Translations under genes and position numbers: made by a program
Notes under the pieces: model-generated
What the model was told of the DNA's origin: nothing
The model's input: the letters and a program-made list of their open reading frames with translations, nothing else
Databases searched by the model: none
Shown: piece after piece, positions 1 to 7,799 of the stretch
Layout: each line of letters begins with the position of its first letter
Numbering within the stretch: position 1 is the stretch's first letter
Origin: Chloroflexota bacterium
GTDB taxonomy: Bacteria; Chloroflexota; Anaerolineae; UBA2200
Assembly: GCA_014360755.1 (NCBI GenBank)
Contig: JACIWX010000002.1
Location: 1-64,000, forward strand
Direction of reading: 5' to 3'
Length of the DNA: 64,000 nucleotides

Positions 1-130
1 GTGGGGGTTGTATGGGAGTGACAGTGGGTCGTTCAATGTGCCGTCTGGGATAGCGGTAGATCAGGAAGGGAACATTTACGTTACGGATTCTGGCAATCAC
101 CGCATCATGAAGTTCGCACCCATACGCTAG
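1..130 (+). CDS. NHL-repeat protein, C-terminal fragment (cut by window start)
   Basis: The reading frame is open from base 2 and ends at the TAG at 128-130. It encodes the last NHL propeller repeat of a protein (GIAVDQEGNIYVTDSGNHRI). Bases 1-125 are identical to 3166-3290, the 3' end of the next gene, and only the last codons differ (Arg-stop instead of Pro-stop). The upstream gene is therefore probably a tandem paralogue of the glycosyltransferase/NHL fusion at 179-3295. The rest of the gene lies outside the window. Confidence 0.85.
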   Translation, partial: WGLYGSDSGSFNVPSGIAVDQEGNIYVTDSGNHRIMKFAPIR

Positions 131-178
131 AGCCATCGCATATCGTCGAAGGATTCCGTTAGGAGGTACGTTCGATTT

Positions 179-3100
179 ATGGAAGAAATGCCACAGAGAA
201 CGGTAGGTGGGATGGACAATGCGATATTCCCCAGTTTGCGCATCAACTGGCAAATGGTGGTTTTGCTGCTGATCGTGGCTGCTCTGGTTTTCACCCGCCT
301 TTGGGACCTGGATAACCGCTCCTTTGGCCACGATGAGAGCATTCATGCTTGGGAGTCCTGGAAACTGGTTACTGGACAAGGTTATCGCCACGATCCTGTT
401 TATCATGGGCCATTTGGTTACCATGTGGTGGCTTTTGTGTACTTCCTCTTTGGCGTGAACGATACTACGACGCGCATAGCGCCGGCGCTGTTCAGCATTG
501 CCCTTGTCCTCTTGGTATGGCCGCTCCGCCGCTGGCTGGGACAGGCGGGAGCCATCGCAGCCATGTTCCTGCTCACCATCTCTCCGACGTTGATGTACCG
601 CGGGCGTTACTTCCGCCATGACATCTGGCTGATGGTAGCCGAGTTAATCATGGTGATCTGTTTCTTCTATTACCTGTCGGACAGAAGGGAGCGCTGGCTG
701 TACATTATTGCTGGCGCACTGGCTGTAGCCATGGCAAGCAAGGCGATTTCCTTCATTTATGGGGCCATTTTCGGCAGTTTCCTGGTGCTCTATTTATTAC
801 TGGAATGGAAGCGCACCCAGCGTCCGCTAAATGAGCTCCCGGTCTTTGATCTTGTCATGTTATTGGCAACCCTAGCCTTACCGCTCTTTGCACCGGTGAT
901 TGTGAGCGTATTCAAGTGGAATCCTTTGGATTACAGTTCCACCGGTATTATCCGCACTGGCACGGTTGTCCTGTTGCTGCTGGTTACTTCAGCGGTAATT
1001 GGCATCTGGTGGAAGCGCAAGGTCTGGTTGGTATGCGCTGCCATCTACTACATGGTCTATATTGTCTTTTACACTACGTTGTTCACCAATCCACGCGGCA
1101 TTGCCACCGGCATGGTCGGCATGCTGGGATACTGGCTGTCACAACAGGGGGTAAGGCGTGGTGGACAACCTTGGTACTACTTCTGTTTCCTAAATGGCCT
1201 TTACGAATTTTTGCCCTCCTTGCTGACAGGAGCCGCTCTTGTGTATTACTTCCGGGCGGTCCGCAGACGGTCAGTTGCTGTTGCAGGCAGGCAGCGGGCT
1301 ATTTCACCAGAACCGGGGCAAGCGGGGCGCAGGCGCAGAGCAACCATACGTGAGGACGCGCCAGAGCGCGCCGTAATAAGGGATGGAGCGGAAGCGTTTG
1401 TCCCCTTCCTCCTGTATTGGACGCTGACCAATTTTGCTATCTGGACTTGGGCTGGTGAAAAGATGCCCTGGCAGAATATGCACCTGGTCTTGCCGCTGGG
1501 ATTAGCGGGGGGATGGTTCATCGGTAAGGTGTGGGAATCCACCGATTGGCGCAAGTTGCTGGCACAGGGAGCGGGACAGGCAGCGGTTTTGTTGCCCGTA
1601 GCCTTTTTCTCCTTTCTCGTTTTGCTGTCCACTTTCGCGGGCCCTATTCGCCCCTTCAGTGGCATGACCCTAGCCCAACTTGAGGTAACGCTGCGATGGC
1701 TATTGTCCCTGCTGTTGTTGTGCATCACGGTAGCCTTGCTGTATCGCTTTGGCCGCACTCTGGGCTGGAGCGGCTGGGGACGGATTGTTTTGGCACTGGT
1801 TTTTGTCGTGTTGGCTGCCGTGACGGTGCGTTTTGCCTGGATGGTTACTTTCATCAACCAGGATTACCCTACAGAGTTCCTCATGTACGCGGATTCCACT
1901 CCTGACACAGGCGCTGTGATGCGCGAATTGGATGCCATGTCCAGCCGTATCGCCGGCGACAAGGATTTGAAGGTAGCCTATGATAATGAATCCAGTTGGC
2001 CCTTTGTCTGGTATTTGCGCGATTACCGGAATGCCATTTTCTTTACAGGAGATACCGGCTTATCCGGTGATGCACAAGTGGTCATTATTGGACCTGAGAA
2101 CGAATCCAAGCTGAGGACACAGCTCACCGGAAAATACTTACGTCGGGAGTACCGGCTCATCTGGTGGCCGAATCAGGATGTGTACTCGGATCTCACGCCT
2201 GCCAAAATATGGAATGATCTGAGAAACCCGGAAAGACGCAAGTTCTGGTGGGACATTATCTGGTCCCGCAAATACCCACAATCCACAACCTCCTGGCCTT
2301 ATGTGCACCGCTTTGCCCTCTATGTACGCAAGGACATAGCGGCGCAGTTGTGGGATTACGGGCCGGAGGTAGCGGGGACAGGGCTGGAGATGCCGGAGGA
2401 TGAGTACGAGAAGAAGCGCATCCAGGTATCGGCGGTGCTGACGTGGGGAGGATTTGGCACAGGCGAGGGGCAGTTCAACGATCCGAAGGGGATCGCGGTA
2501 GATGAGGAAGGGAAGGTGTACGTGGTGGACACGCGGAACCATCGGGTGCAGGTATTTGATGGGGAAGGGCGGTACTTGCGGGGCTGGGGGCGGCAAGGGA
2601 ATGGGCCAGGGGAGTTTCAGGAGCCGTGGGGGATAGCGGTGGACAAGGCAGGAAACGTGTATATAGCGGACACGTGGAATCATCGGATACAGAAGTTTGA
2701 CGGTGAGGGGCGGTATATCAAGTCGTGGGGTGTATTTGGAGACACGGGAGGGGTGTTAGGGGCGGCGGACATATTTTATGGGCCGCGGGACATTGAGGTG
2801 GATCGGGAAGGGAACTTGTTGGTGAGCGACACGGGGAACAAGCGTGTGATGAAGTATACAGTGGAAGGGGAGTTTTTGGGTCAATGGGGAGGCGGGGGGT
2901 CGTTGAGTGGGCAGATGCGAGAGCCGTGTGGGGTAGCGGTGGATCGTGATGGGAATGTGTATGTGGCGGATGTATGGAATGAGCGGGTGCAGAAGTTTGA
3001 TGCGGGTTTCAACTATGTGACGCAGTGGTTGGTGGTGGGATGGGAGAGTGAGTTGCCGGTGAACAAGCCGTATGTGGCGGTGGATGGGCGAGGGGATGTG

Positions 3101-3295
3101 TATGTGACGGTGCCTGAGTATCATCGGGTGGTGAAGTTTGATGGGAGTGGTAGGGTGTTGGCGATGTGGGGGTTGTATGGGAGTGACAGTGGGTCGTTCA
3201 ATGTGCCGTCTGGGATAGCGGTAGATCAGGAAGGGAACATTTACGTTACGGATTCTGGCAATCACCGCATCATGAAGTTCGCACCCATACCCTGA
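179..3295 (+). CDS. Agl23/TIGR03663-like GT-C membrane protein fused to six NHL repeats
   Basis: Protein of 1038 residues. Residues about 25-620 form a polytopic membrane domain resembling TIGR03663 (flippase-associated Agl23) and the GT-C glycosyltransferase fold, with the acidic loop motif GHDES at 50-54 and RGRYFRHD at 141-148. Such proteins usually move sugars from polyprenyl-phosphate donors outside the membrane. Residues about 751-1038 hold six NHL repeats, each with the pattern GIAVD..GNVYV.D..NHR, which should form a beta-propeller. The start is supported by AGGAGG at 161-166. The fusion of a GT-C-like domain with a propeller is visible directly; the substrate and the exact enzymatic role are not. 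The propeller could bind a protein or glycan on the outer face. Its 3' end duplicates the tail of the preceding gene. Confidence 0.8.
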   Translation: MEEMPQRTVGGMDNAIFPSLRINWQMVVLLLIVAALVFTRLWDLDNRSFGHDESIHAWESWKLVTGQGYRHDPVYHGPFGYHVVAFVYFLFGVNDTTTRIAPALFSIALVLLVWPLRRWLGQAGAIAAMFLLTISPTLMYRGRYFRHDIWLMVAELIMVICFFYYLSDRRERWLYIIAGALAVAMASKAISFIYGAIFGSFLVLYLLLEWKRTQRPLNELPVFDLVMLLATLALPLFAPVIVSVFKWNPLDYSSTGIIRTGTVVLLLLVTSAVIGIWWKRKVWLVCAAIYYMVYIVFYTTLFTNPRGIATGMVGMLGYWLSQQGVRRGGQPWYYFCFLNGLYEFLPSLLTGAALVYYFRAVRRRSVAVAGRQRAISPEPGQAGRRRRATIREDAPERAVIRDGAEAFVPFLLYWTLTNFAIWTWAGEKMPWQNMHLVLPLGLAGGWFIGKVWESTDWRKLLAQGAGQAAVLLPVAFFSFLVLLSTFAGPIRPFSGMTLAQLEVTLRWLLSLLLLCITVALLYRFGRTLGWSGWGRIVLALVFVVLAAVTVRFAWMVTFINQDYPTEFLMYADSTPDTGAVMRELDAMSSRIAGDKDLKVAYDNESSWPFVWYLRDYRNAIFFTGDTGLSGDAQVVIIGPENESKLRTQLTGKYLRREYRLIWWPNQDVYSDLTPAKIWNDLRNPERRKFWWDIIWSRKYPQSTTSWPYVHRFALYVRKDIAAQLWDYGPEVAGTGLEMPEDEYEKKRIQVSAVLTWGGFGTGEGQFNDPKGIAVDEEGKVYVVDTRNHRVQVFDGEGRYLRGWGRQGNGPGEFQEPWGIAVDKAGNVYIADTWNHRIQKFDGEGRYIKSWGVFGDTGGVLGAADIFYGPRDIEVDREGNLLVSDTGNKRVMKYTVEGEFLGQWGGGGSLSGQMREPCGVAVDRDGNVYVADVWNERVQKFDAGFNYVTQWLVVGWESELPVNKPYVAVDGRGDVYVTVPEYHRVVKFDGSGRVLAMWGLYGSDSGSFNVPSGIAVDQEGNIYVTDSGNHRIMKFAPIP

Positions 3296-3343
3296 CCCAT
3301 GGCGCGGAGATAAGAGGTCAGACATTTTCTGGTTGGTTCACTT

Positions 3344-3403
3344 AAAGGGGGTGGGTCAGAGCATCGTGCGGCGAAAAGGAGCCAACGCTCTGACCCTCCC
3401 CTA
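3344..3403. terminator. Long inverted repeat between convergent genes
   Basis: GGGTCAGAGC at 3353-3362 pairs with GCTCTGACCC at 3387-3396, and the G-run before it and C-run after it extend the stem to roughly 17 pairs with one mismatch. It lies between the plus-strand NHL gene and the minus-strand MFS gene and could stop transcription from both sides. There is no long T tract, so Rho-independent function is only inferred. Confidence 0.5.
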
Positions 3404-3484
3404 AGCATAGTTCCTGCAATTCTCGTTCAATCCTGCCGATGTAGACGTACGCTCGCACTCCTTATCTGTGTGCGAGGTTTCCCC

Positions 3485-4792
3485 TTATCCATGTGATGCC
3501 TTTGCTTGCATTGCTCGTTCATGCTCCGCTCGCTCGCGCAATAGGCTACGCAGCGTGGCGATGTCTTGTGGTACGAGGTAAGCAACGACGGCGAAAAAGA
3601 TGGCACAGAGCACCCAGGTCGAGACGCAGATGCTCAGGATGGCATTGTGCAGCGAGGAACGCACGGCAATCAGTCCAGCCATCAGTGGAGCCAAGGCTGC
3701 CCCCGCTGATTCGATGAAGTACTGCACCGCCAGTGCTGTGCTGCGTACCTCAGGCAGAGTGATGTCATAGACTGTGGAGACCACGTTAGGCGAGGCGATG
3801 GGGATGAACAGTGCGGTCAGGCAAAGCAGCACTAAGAACAGCCCTTGATTGCCGGCCGGGATGCTCATTGTAACAACTAACAGGATTGCCCCGGTCAGGA
3901 CGCCCGTCATGGCTACCAGTGCCCTGCCACGGGGTGTGCGTTTGAAGAAAAAGTCGCCCACTGCTCCTCCTACGAAGTAGCCAGCGGATAGGACCAATAC
4001 GGCAGTTGCCATGGTCGTGAACACAGCAGCGCTGGAGTAGCCGCGTTCCGTTTCGAGGTAGCGGAAGAACCAATAGGTGATGACATTCCATGGGAAGACG
4101 CCAAAGAAGCCTTGGATGAACAAGAGCACCAGGCTACGCTTTTTGAACAAGCCCAGGGCAGTCTGCAGGTCAAAACGGTAGATCCCTATTTGTTCCAGGT
4201 CGCGCAATTCAGGCTCGGCTTTGCCGCGCGGGGCTTCACGCACGCCAAAGAAGATCACAAAGGACAACAGGATGCCGAGCGAACCGGTGAGGTAGTAAAT
4301 ACCACGCCAACCCAGGGAACTGCTGAGCAGCAAGCCTAACAGCATGCCCAGCATATAACCAAAGGGCTGGGCGATCTGTAATAGCCCGTAAATTTTCCCC
4401 CGCATCTCTGGCCCAAAATAGTCGGAGATGAGGCTGTACAAGCCAGGATAGCTGGAATCATCAATGCCTGTTGTGGCGCGGGTGGCTAAGAAGGCTCCGT
4501 ATGTAGGGGCGATGGCGCTGATCCAAGTGGTCGAACCCCAGATAAATGAAGCCAATGCTAGCAGTTTCGAGCGGGCATAGCGGTCGTAGAGATAGCCCCA
4601 GATGGGATATAGCACGGCACCGACAATGAGCGCACCAGTAACGACTGCGCCCATCTGCGCTTCGTTGATATGGAACGTGTTCATGATTTGGGTAGTCAAG
4701 GGGCCGATGAGAAGTTTGTCACATTGATGGAGTAGCATAAAGGCAAAGAAGGTGGCAACAACGAACCAGCGGTATTTGGTGGGCGATTTCAT
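3485..4792 (-). CDS. Major facilitator superfamily transporter
   Basis: 435 residues with about 12 hydrophobic segments. The loop after helix 2 reads GYLYDRYARSKLL, an MFS motif-A variant, and GVREAPRG follows the first six helices. It probably exchanges or exports a small molecule across the inner membrane; the substrate cannot be read from sequence. The ATG at 4792 has a GGAG site seven bases upstream. It is a single-gene unit with its own promoter about 135 bases upstream and converges on the NHL gene. It is not closely similar to the second MFS protein at 46138-47460. Confidence 0.85.
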   Translation of the reverse strand: MKSPTKYRWFVVATFFAFMLLHQCDKLLIGPLTTQIMNTFHINEAQMGAVVTGALIVGAVLYPIWGYLYDRYARSKLLALASFIWGSTTWISAIAPTYGAFLATRATTGIDDSSYPGLYSLISDYFGPEMRGKIYGLLQIAQPFGYMLGMLLGLLLSSSLGWRGIYYLTGSLGILLSFVIFFGVREAPRGKAEPELRDLEQIGIYRFDLQTALGLFKKRSLVLLFIQGFFGVFPWNVITYWFFRYLETERGYSSAAVFTTMATAVLVLSAGYFVGGAVGDFFFKRTPRGRALVAMTGVLTGAILLVVTMSIPAGNQGLFLVLLCLTALFIPIASPNVVSTVYDITLPEVRSTALAVQYFIESAGAALAPLMAGLIAVRSSLHNAILSICVSTWVLCAIFFAVVAYLVPQDIATLRSLLRERAEHERAMQAKASHG

Positions 4793-4928
4793 GGCAGTCT
4801 CCTTTTTCGATAGTATGATCCACTCGGTCTATGCTCGTAAAGCCTGCGGCAGAACCCGCACGGCTCACAAGCCTGTGGGCGGTCTCGATAGTGCAAGCGC
4901 TTCCCTACAGAGCAGGAAATCCTGGCAA

Positions 4929-4958
4929 ATTATAATACGGTGCAAAATTGCCCGGCAA
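4929..4958 (-). promoter_or_regulatory. Promoter of MFS gene
   Basis: On the minus strand TTGCCG (4953-4958) and TATAAT (4929-4934) are 18 bases apart. The predicted start of transcription near 4922 leaves a leader of about 130 bases. That leader holds two compact hairpins, at 4845-4860 (arms TGCGG/CCGCA) and 4862-4873 (GGCT/AGCC). Confidence 0.5.
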
Positions 4959-4999
4959 ATCTACCCGTGGTTGCAATATGCAGAGGGTAGTATCCTTAT

Positions 5000-5178
5000 C
5001 GAGAGTGTTGAAAATCTTGTCACCTTGAGCGAAGCGAAAAGCCTGCCCTGAGTACACCGAAGGGGTCTCGCGTAACTTTAGCCGTATTTCCCCAAGTACT
5101 GCGAGATGATTCACTTCCCCTTCGCTTTGCTCAGGGCGAAGGTTCAGCATGACATTGGAAGGTTTTTTCAACACCCTC
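5000..5178 (+). mobile_element. MITE-like element, copy 1
   Basis: About 178 bp bounded by GAGAGTGTTGAAAA at 5001-5014 and its inverse TTTTTTCAACACCCTC ending at 5178. Related copies lie near 12387, 24155 and 53988. The element is flanked by the direct repeat CCTTAT (4994-4999 and 5178-5183). It has no ORF and many internal self-complementary stretches. It ends just 3' of the zinc-ribbon gene stop codon and fills most of the 4793-5179 gap. Transposition by a transposase elsewhere in the genome is inferred. Confidence 0.75.
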
Positions 5179-5179
5179 C

Positions 5180-6373
5180 TTATTTCCGCTCCATTGGCTG
5201 CCAGTTCAAGTTCGAGCCTATGTTTGGGTTAAAGTTTGGGTCATCGGTCAGGATGTATTCACCCAGACTGTTGGCCCAAGCATGCCGATAGCCACCTGGC
5301 AGTTCTACGCCATATTCTTTGAACGGATCGTGATATTCGTCAACCCCGCGTATTGCCTGGCTAAAGCTGCTGGAAATGCGGTCGTACACCTGTTGACGCT
5401 GGTAGTACGATTCCATCATCATATCGCTGATTTGGTTGCTGGTCTGGCTGATGATACGGCTGAGTTGCCCTATATTGTGAATCTGTTGGATTTGGTTCTG
5501 AATCAAGTATTGGCTGACCTGAGTATAGCGGCTGTACCATAGCGGGTTCAGGCGGAAAGAGCCGGCCATAGTTTGAAAGATGTCAACCAGGTCATCGAGC
5601 CGTCCGGCTAAAGTGCGAAATGAGAAGAGGTAGCTCGCCTGCCAGAAGATGTTTTCCATTGCAGCCATTAACATTGGCGTTACGACGCGAGTAAGCTCAA
5701 CCACGCAGAAAAATTCTTCCTCTATGGTCTCTGCACCTTTTGCATAGCGCACGCGGGCTTTGGCACCGTCTGCCGTGGTCAGAGCGCTGGGCGCCTCGGG
5801 ACGAGTTGCCTGCAACTGGCGGGCTAGGTCTGGTAGATGCTCTTCATGGCTGATTTGCAGGCTTGCCATATTGCCCCTGAAACGTGGAAGCACGATCTCG
5901 CGCAAGGCTTGCTGTGCACCAACAGGAGGCCGGACTTCATTTCCAAAGTAGAAACTGCCCACAGGGAAAGTCATCAGCACCATAGGATTGTTTGTCCAGT
6001 AAAAAGGTAGGGAAGGAAAGACCTCGAAGGCTTCCGCGCCACCTGGGTTGCGCACCTGAAAGGCGATAACCGCGGGCATGCCCGGATTATTCATCAACCA
6101 ATGCACGCCCCCTGCAAATTCCCATCCGCTAGGGATGAGCATGCGAAAAGCCTCTATCCCAATGCCCTGCGTGTCCACACAGGAGAGGAGCTTGAGATGC
6201 ATTCCCTGAACGAAGGCTTCCTGACTTCCCTCTGCTTCCCTCTGTGTACCCACATGACGGCGGATCAAGCGGGAACCACAGTATGGGCAGATGATTTGGT
6301 CGCCGCCTGGCGGTAAATTGCCCCCGCATTGCGGGCACTGCTCCACAATCAAACGAGATCCGGCTGTGGACAT
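5180..6373 (-). CDS. Zinc-ribbon protein of unknown function
   Basis: 397 residues. The N-terminus carries a zinc ribbon, CPQCGG at 13-18 and CPYCGS at 29-34. The middle (about 55-270) is a globular domain without a motif I recognise. Residues about 285-340 are Gln/Ser-rich and probably helical, and the C-terminal 50 residues (YHDPFKEYGVELPGGYRHAW) look like a compact conserved module. There is no signal peptide or membrane segment. A strong GGGAGG site lies before the ATG at 6373. It is the last gene of the ATPase/TrkA operon, 12 bases after trkA. A link to cation transport is inferred from position only. Confidence 0.75.
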   Translation of the reverse strand: MSTAGSRLIVEQCPQCGGNLPPGGDQIICPYCGSRLIRRHVGTQREAEGSQEAFVQGMHLKLLSCVDTQGIGIEAFRMLIPSGWEFAGGVHWLMNNPGMPAVIAFQVRNPGGAEAFEVFPSLPFYWTNNPMVLMTFPVGSFYFGNEVRPPVGAQQALREIVLPRFRGNMASLQISHEEHLPDLARQLQATRPEAPSALTTADGAKARVRYAKGAETIEEEFFCVVELTRVVTPMLMAAMENIFWQASYLFSFRTLAGRLDDLVDIFQTMAGSFRLNPLWYSRYTQVSQYLIQNQIQQIHNIGQLSRIISQTSNQISDMMMESYYQRQQVYDRISSSFSQAIRGVDEYHDPFKEYGVELPGGYRHAWANSLGEYILTDDPNFNPNIGSNLNWQPMERK

Positions 6374-6385
6374 GCTGTACCTCCC

Positions 6386-7087
6386 TTATCGCTTTTGGTT
6401 ATCGCGTGAAGTGCCTTCTTGTGGGCCAAGGATGGCTGCCAGTTGGGCTACCTGTGAGGCGTGCACAACAGCCAGTACTTCATCAGCAGGCTGCAACACG
6501 GTATCACCATGTGGGATAAGGAGCTGTCCCTTGCGTATGATAGCAGCCAATTGGCATTCGCTAGGCAGTTGCAGGTCACGCAATGCCTTGCCTACCGCAA
6601 TTGCAGTAGGATCTACTTTTTCTTCGACCAGCGAGTACTGTCCTTTGCGCAATTTGAGCAGGGTCATCATATCGCCCAGTGACATCTCTTCAGCGATCAG
6701 GTGCGCCATCAGGTCAGCCTGATTCAGGGCGACGTCTACTCCCATCTCCGGGATGAAGAGCCAGGCATTCTTGGGATTGTTCACGCGGGCGATGACCCGT
6801 GGCACATGGAACTCGAAGCGTGCTAGGCCGGCGACAACCAGGTTCGTTTCATCCGCTCCCGTTACAGCAGCCACGACGTCTGCCTGACGAATCCCAGCCG
6901 CTTCCAGAACGTTGGGGTCTGTGCCGTTGCCTCGTATCACTACTTCTGCTGGCAAGTCACGCTGCAGTCGAGGGATCTCTTCCCGTTGCAGTTCGATGAC
7001 CTTGACGCGGTATCCTTCCCCCAGGAGAATGGAAGCCAGATGCGTTCCTACTTTACCCCCGCCTACGATCAAAACCATCATGACCAT
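6386..7087 (-). CDS. trkA: TrkA/KtrA-type RCK potassium-uptake regulator (second copy)
   Basis: 233 residues. The Rossmann-type RCK_N domain begins with VLIVGGGKVG (5-14), a dinucleotide-binding GxGxxG-type loop, and is followed near residue 140 by a TrkA_C-like domain. Such proteins bind NAD(H), ATP/ADP or c-di-AMP and gate K+ channels from the cytosol. It starts 14 bases after the stop of the other RCK gene and has GGGAGG upstream. No TrkH/KtrB pore is encoded in the window; the nearest transporter is the P-type ATPase two genes upstream. Confidence 0.9.
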   Translation of the reverse strand: MVMMVLIVGGGKVGTHLASILLGEGYRVKVIELQREEIPRLQRDLPAEVVIRGNGTDPNVLEAAGIRQADVVAAVTGADETNLVVAGLARFEFHVPRVIARVNNPKNAWLFIPEMGVDVALNQADLMAHLIAEEMSLGDMMTLLKLRKGQYSLVEEKVDPTAIAVGKALRDLQLPSECQLAAIIRKGQLLIPHGDTVLQPADEVLAVVHASQVAQLAAILGPQEGTSRDNQKR

Positions 7088-7101
7088 TTGACTTTGCCTC
7101 C

Positions 7102-7749
7102 CTATTCCAATCCGAGCAGTGCCTTGACGCGTTCGGTAGATGTCGTGAGGGCTGCCAGGTGAACCAAGTCTCCCGCTTGGAATACCGTACCTTGCGTGGG
7201 CAAAAAGGTTTTGCCACTGCGCGTGATTGCTACTACATGGACTTCACCCAAAATAGTTACTTCTTTCACTGTCCGGCCCACCAGAAGGGATGGAATTTCT
7301 GCTTCAATAATATCCACATCGCTGCCCAATGTTAGCACGGTTTCCAGGGGGGAACCACAGAGCAAGTTGGCAATGCGGTTGATGCCCCAGGTGATAGGAG
7401 AGATCGTCTGCAAGCCTAGCCGCTGGTAGATTTCCGCTTTGCGCGGATCGTACAGGCGGGCAATAACCTTGGGGACATGGAATACCTGGCTAGCAAGGCG
7501 AGCAGCCACTACATTGGCGTCATCACTGGCCATTACTGCCGCCAGACAATCGGCGCGTTCGATGCCGGCTTGTATCAAGACATCGCGGTCAAAGCCAATA
7601 CCCACCACGGTCTTGCCTTTGAACGCGGGGCCTAGGCGTTCGAAGGCAAGGGGGTCGCTGTCCACCACGGTTACGGCGTGGTCCTGCAGGCTGAGCAGTT
7701 TTGCCAGGCCGGAACCCAACCTTCCACAACCCACAATAATGATTCTCAT
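7102..7749 (-). CDS. trkA: TrkA/KtrA-type RCK potassium-uptake regulator (first copy)
   Basis: 215 residues with the same architecture as its neighbour: RCK_N starting IIIVGCGRLG (3-12), then a TrkA_C-like domain from about residue 135. The two copies are clearly diverged, so this is an old duplication or a hetero-oligomeric pair, as in Trk/Ktr systems that use two RCK chains. The ATG at 7749 follows the strong site GGAGGAGGTGAGC. It lies 50 bases after the ATPase gene and is probably co-transcribed. Confidence 0.9.
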   Translation of the reverse strand: MRIIIVGCGRLGSGLAKLLSLQDHAVTVVDSDPLAFERLGPAFKGKTVVGIGFDRDVLIQAGIERADCLAAVMASDDANVVAARLASQVFHVPKVIARLYDPRKAEIYQRLGLQTISPITWGINRIANLLCGSPLETVLTLGSDVDIIEAEIPSLLVGRTVKEVTILGEVHVVAITRSGKTFLPTQGTVFQAGDLVHLAALTTSTERVKALLGLE

Positions 7750-7799
7750 TGCTCACCTCCTCCGAGGAATCACAGCAATTCTTTCCATCTTCTGTGCGT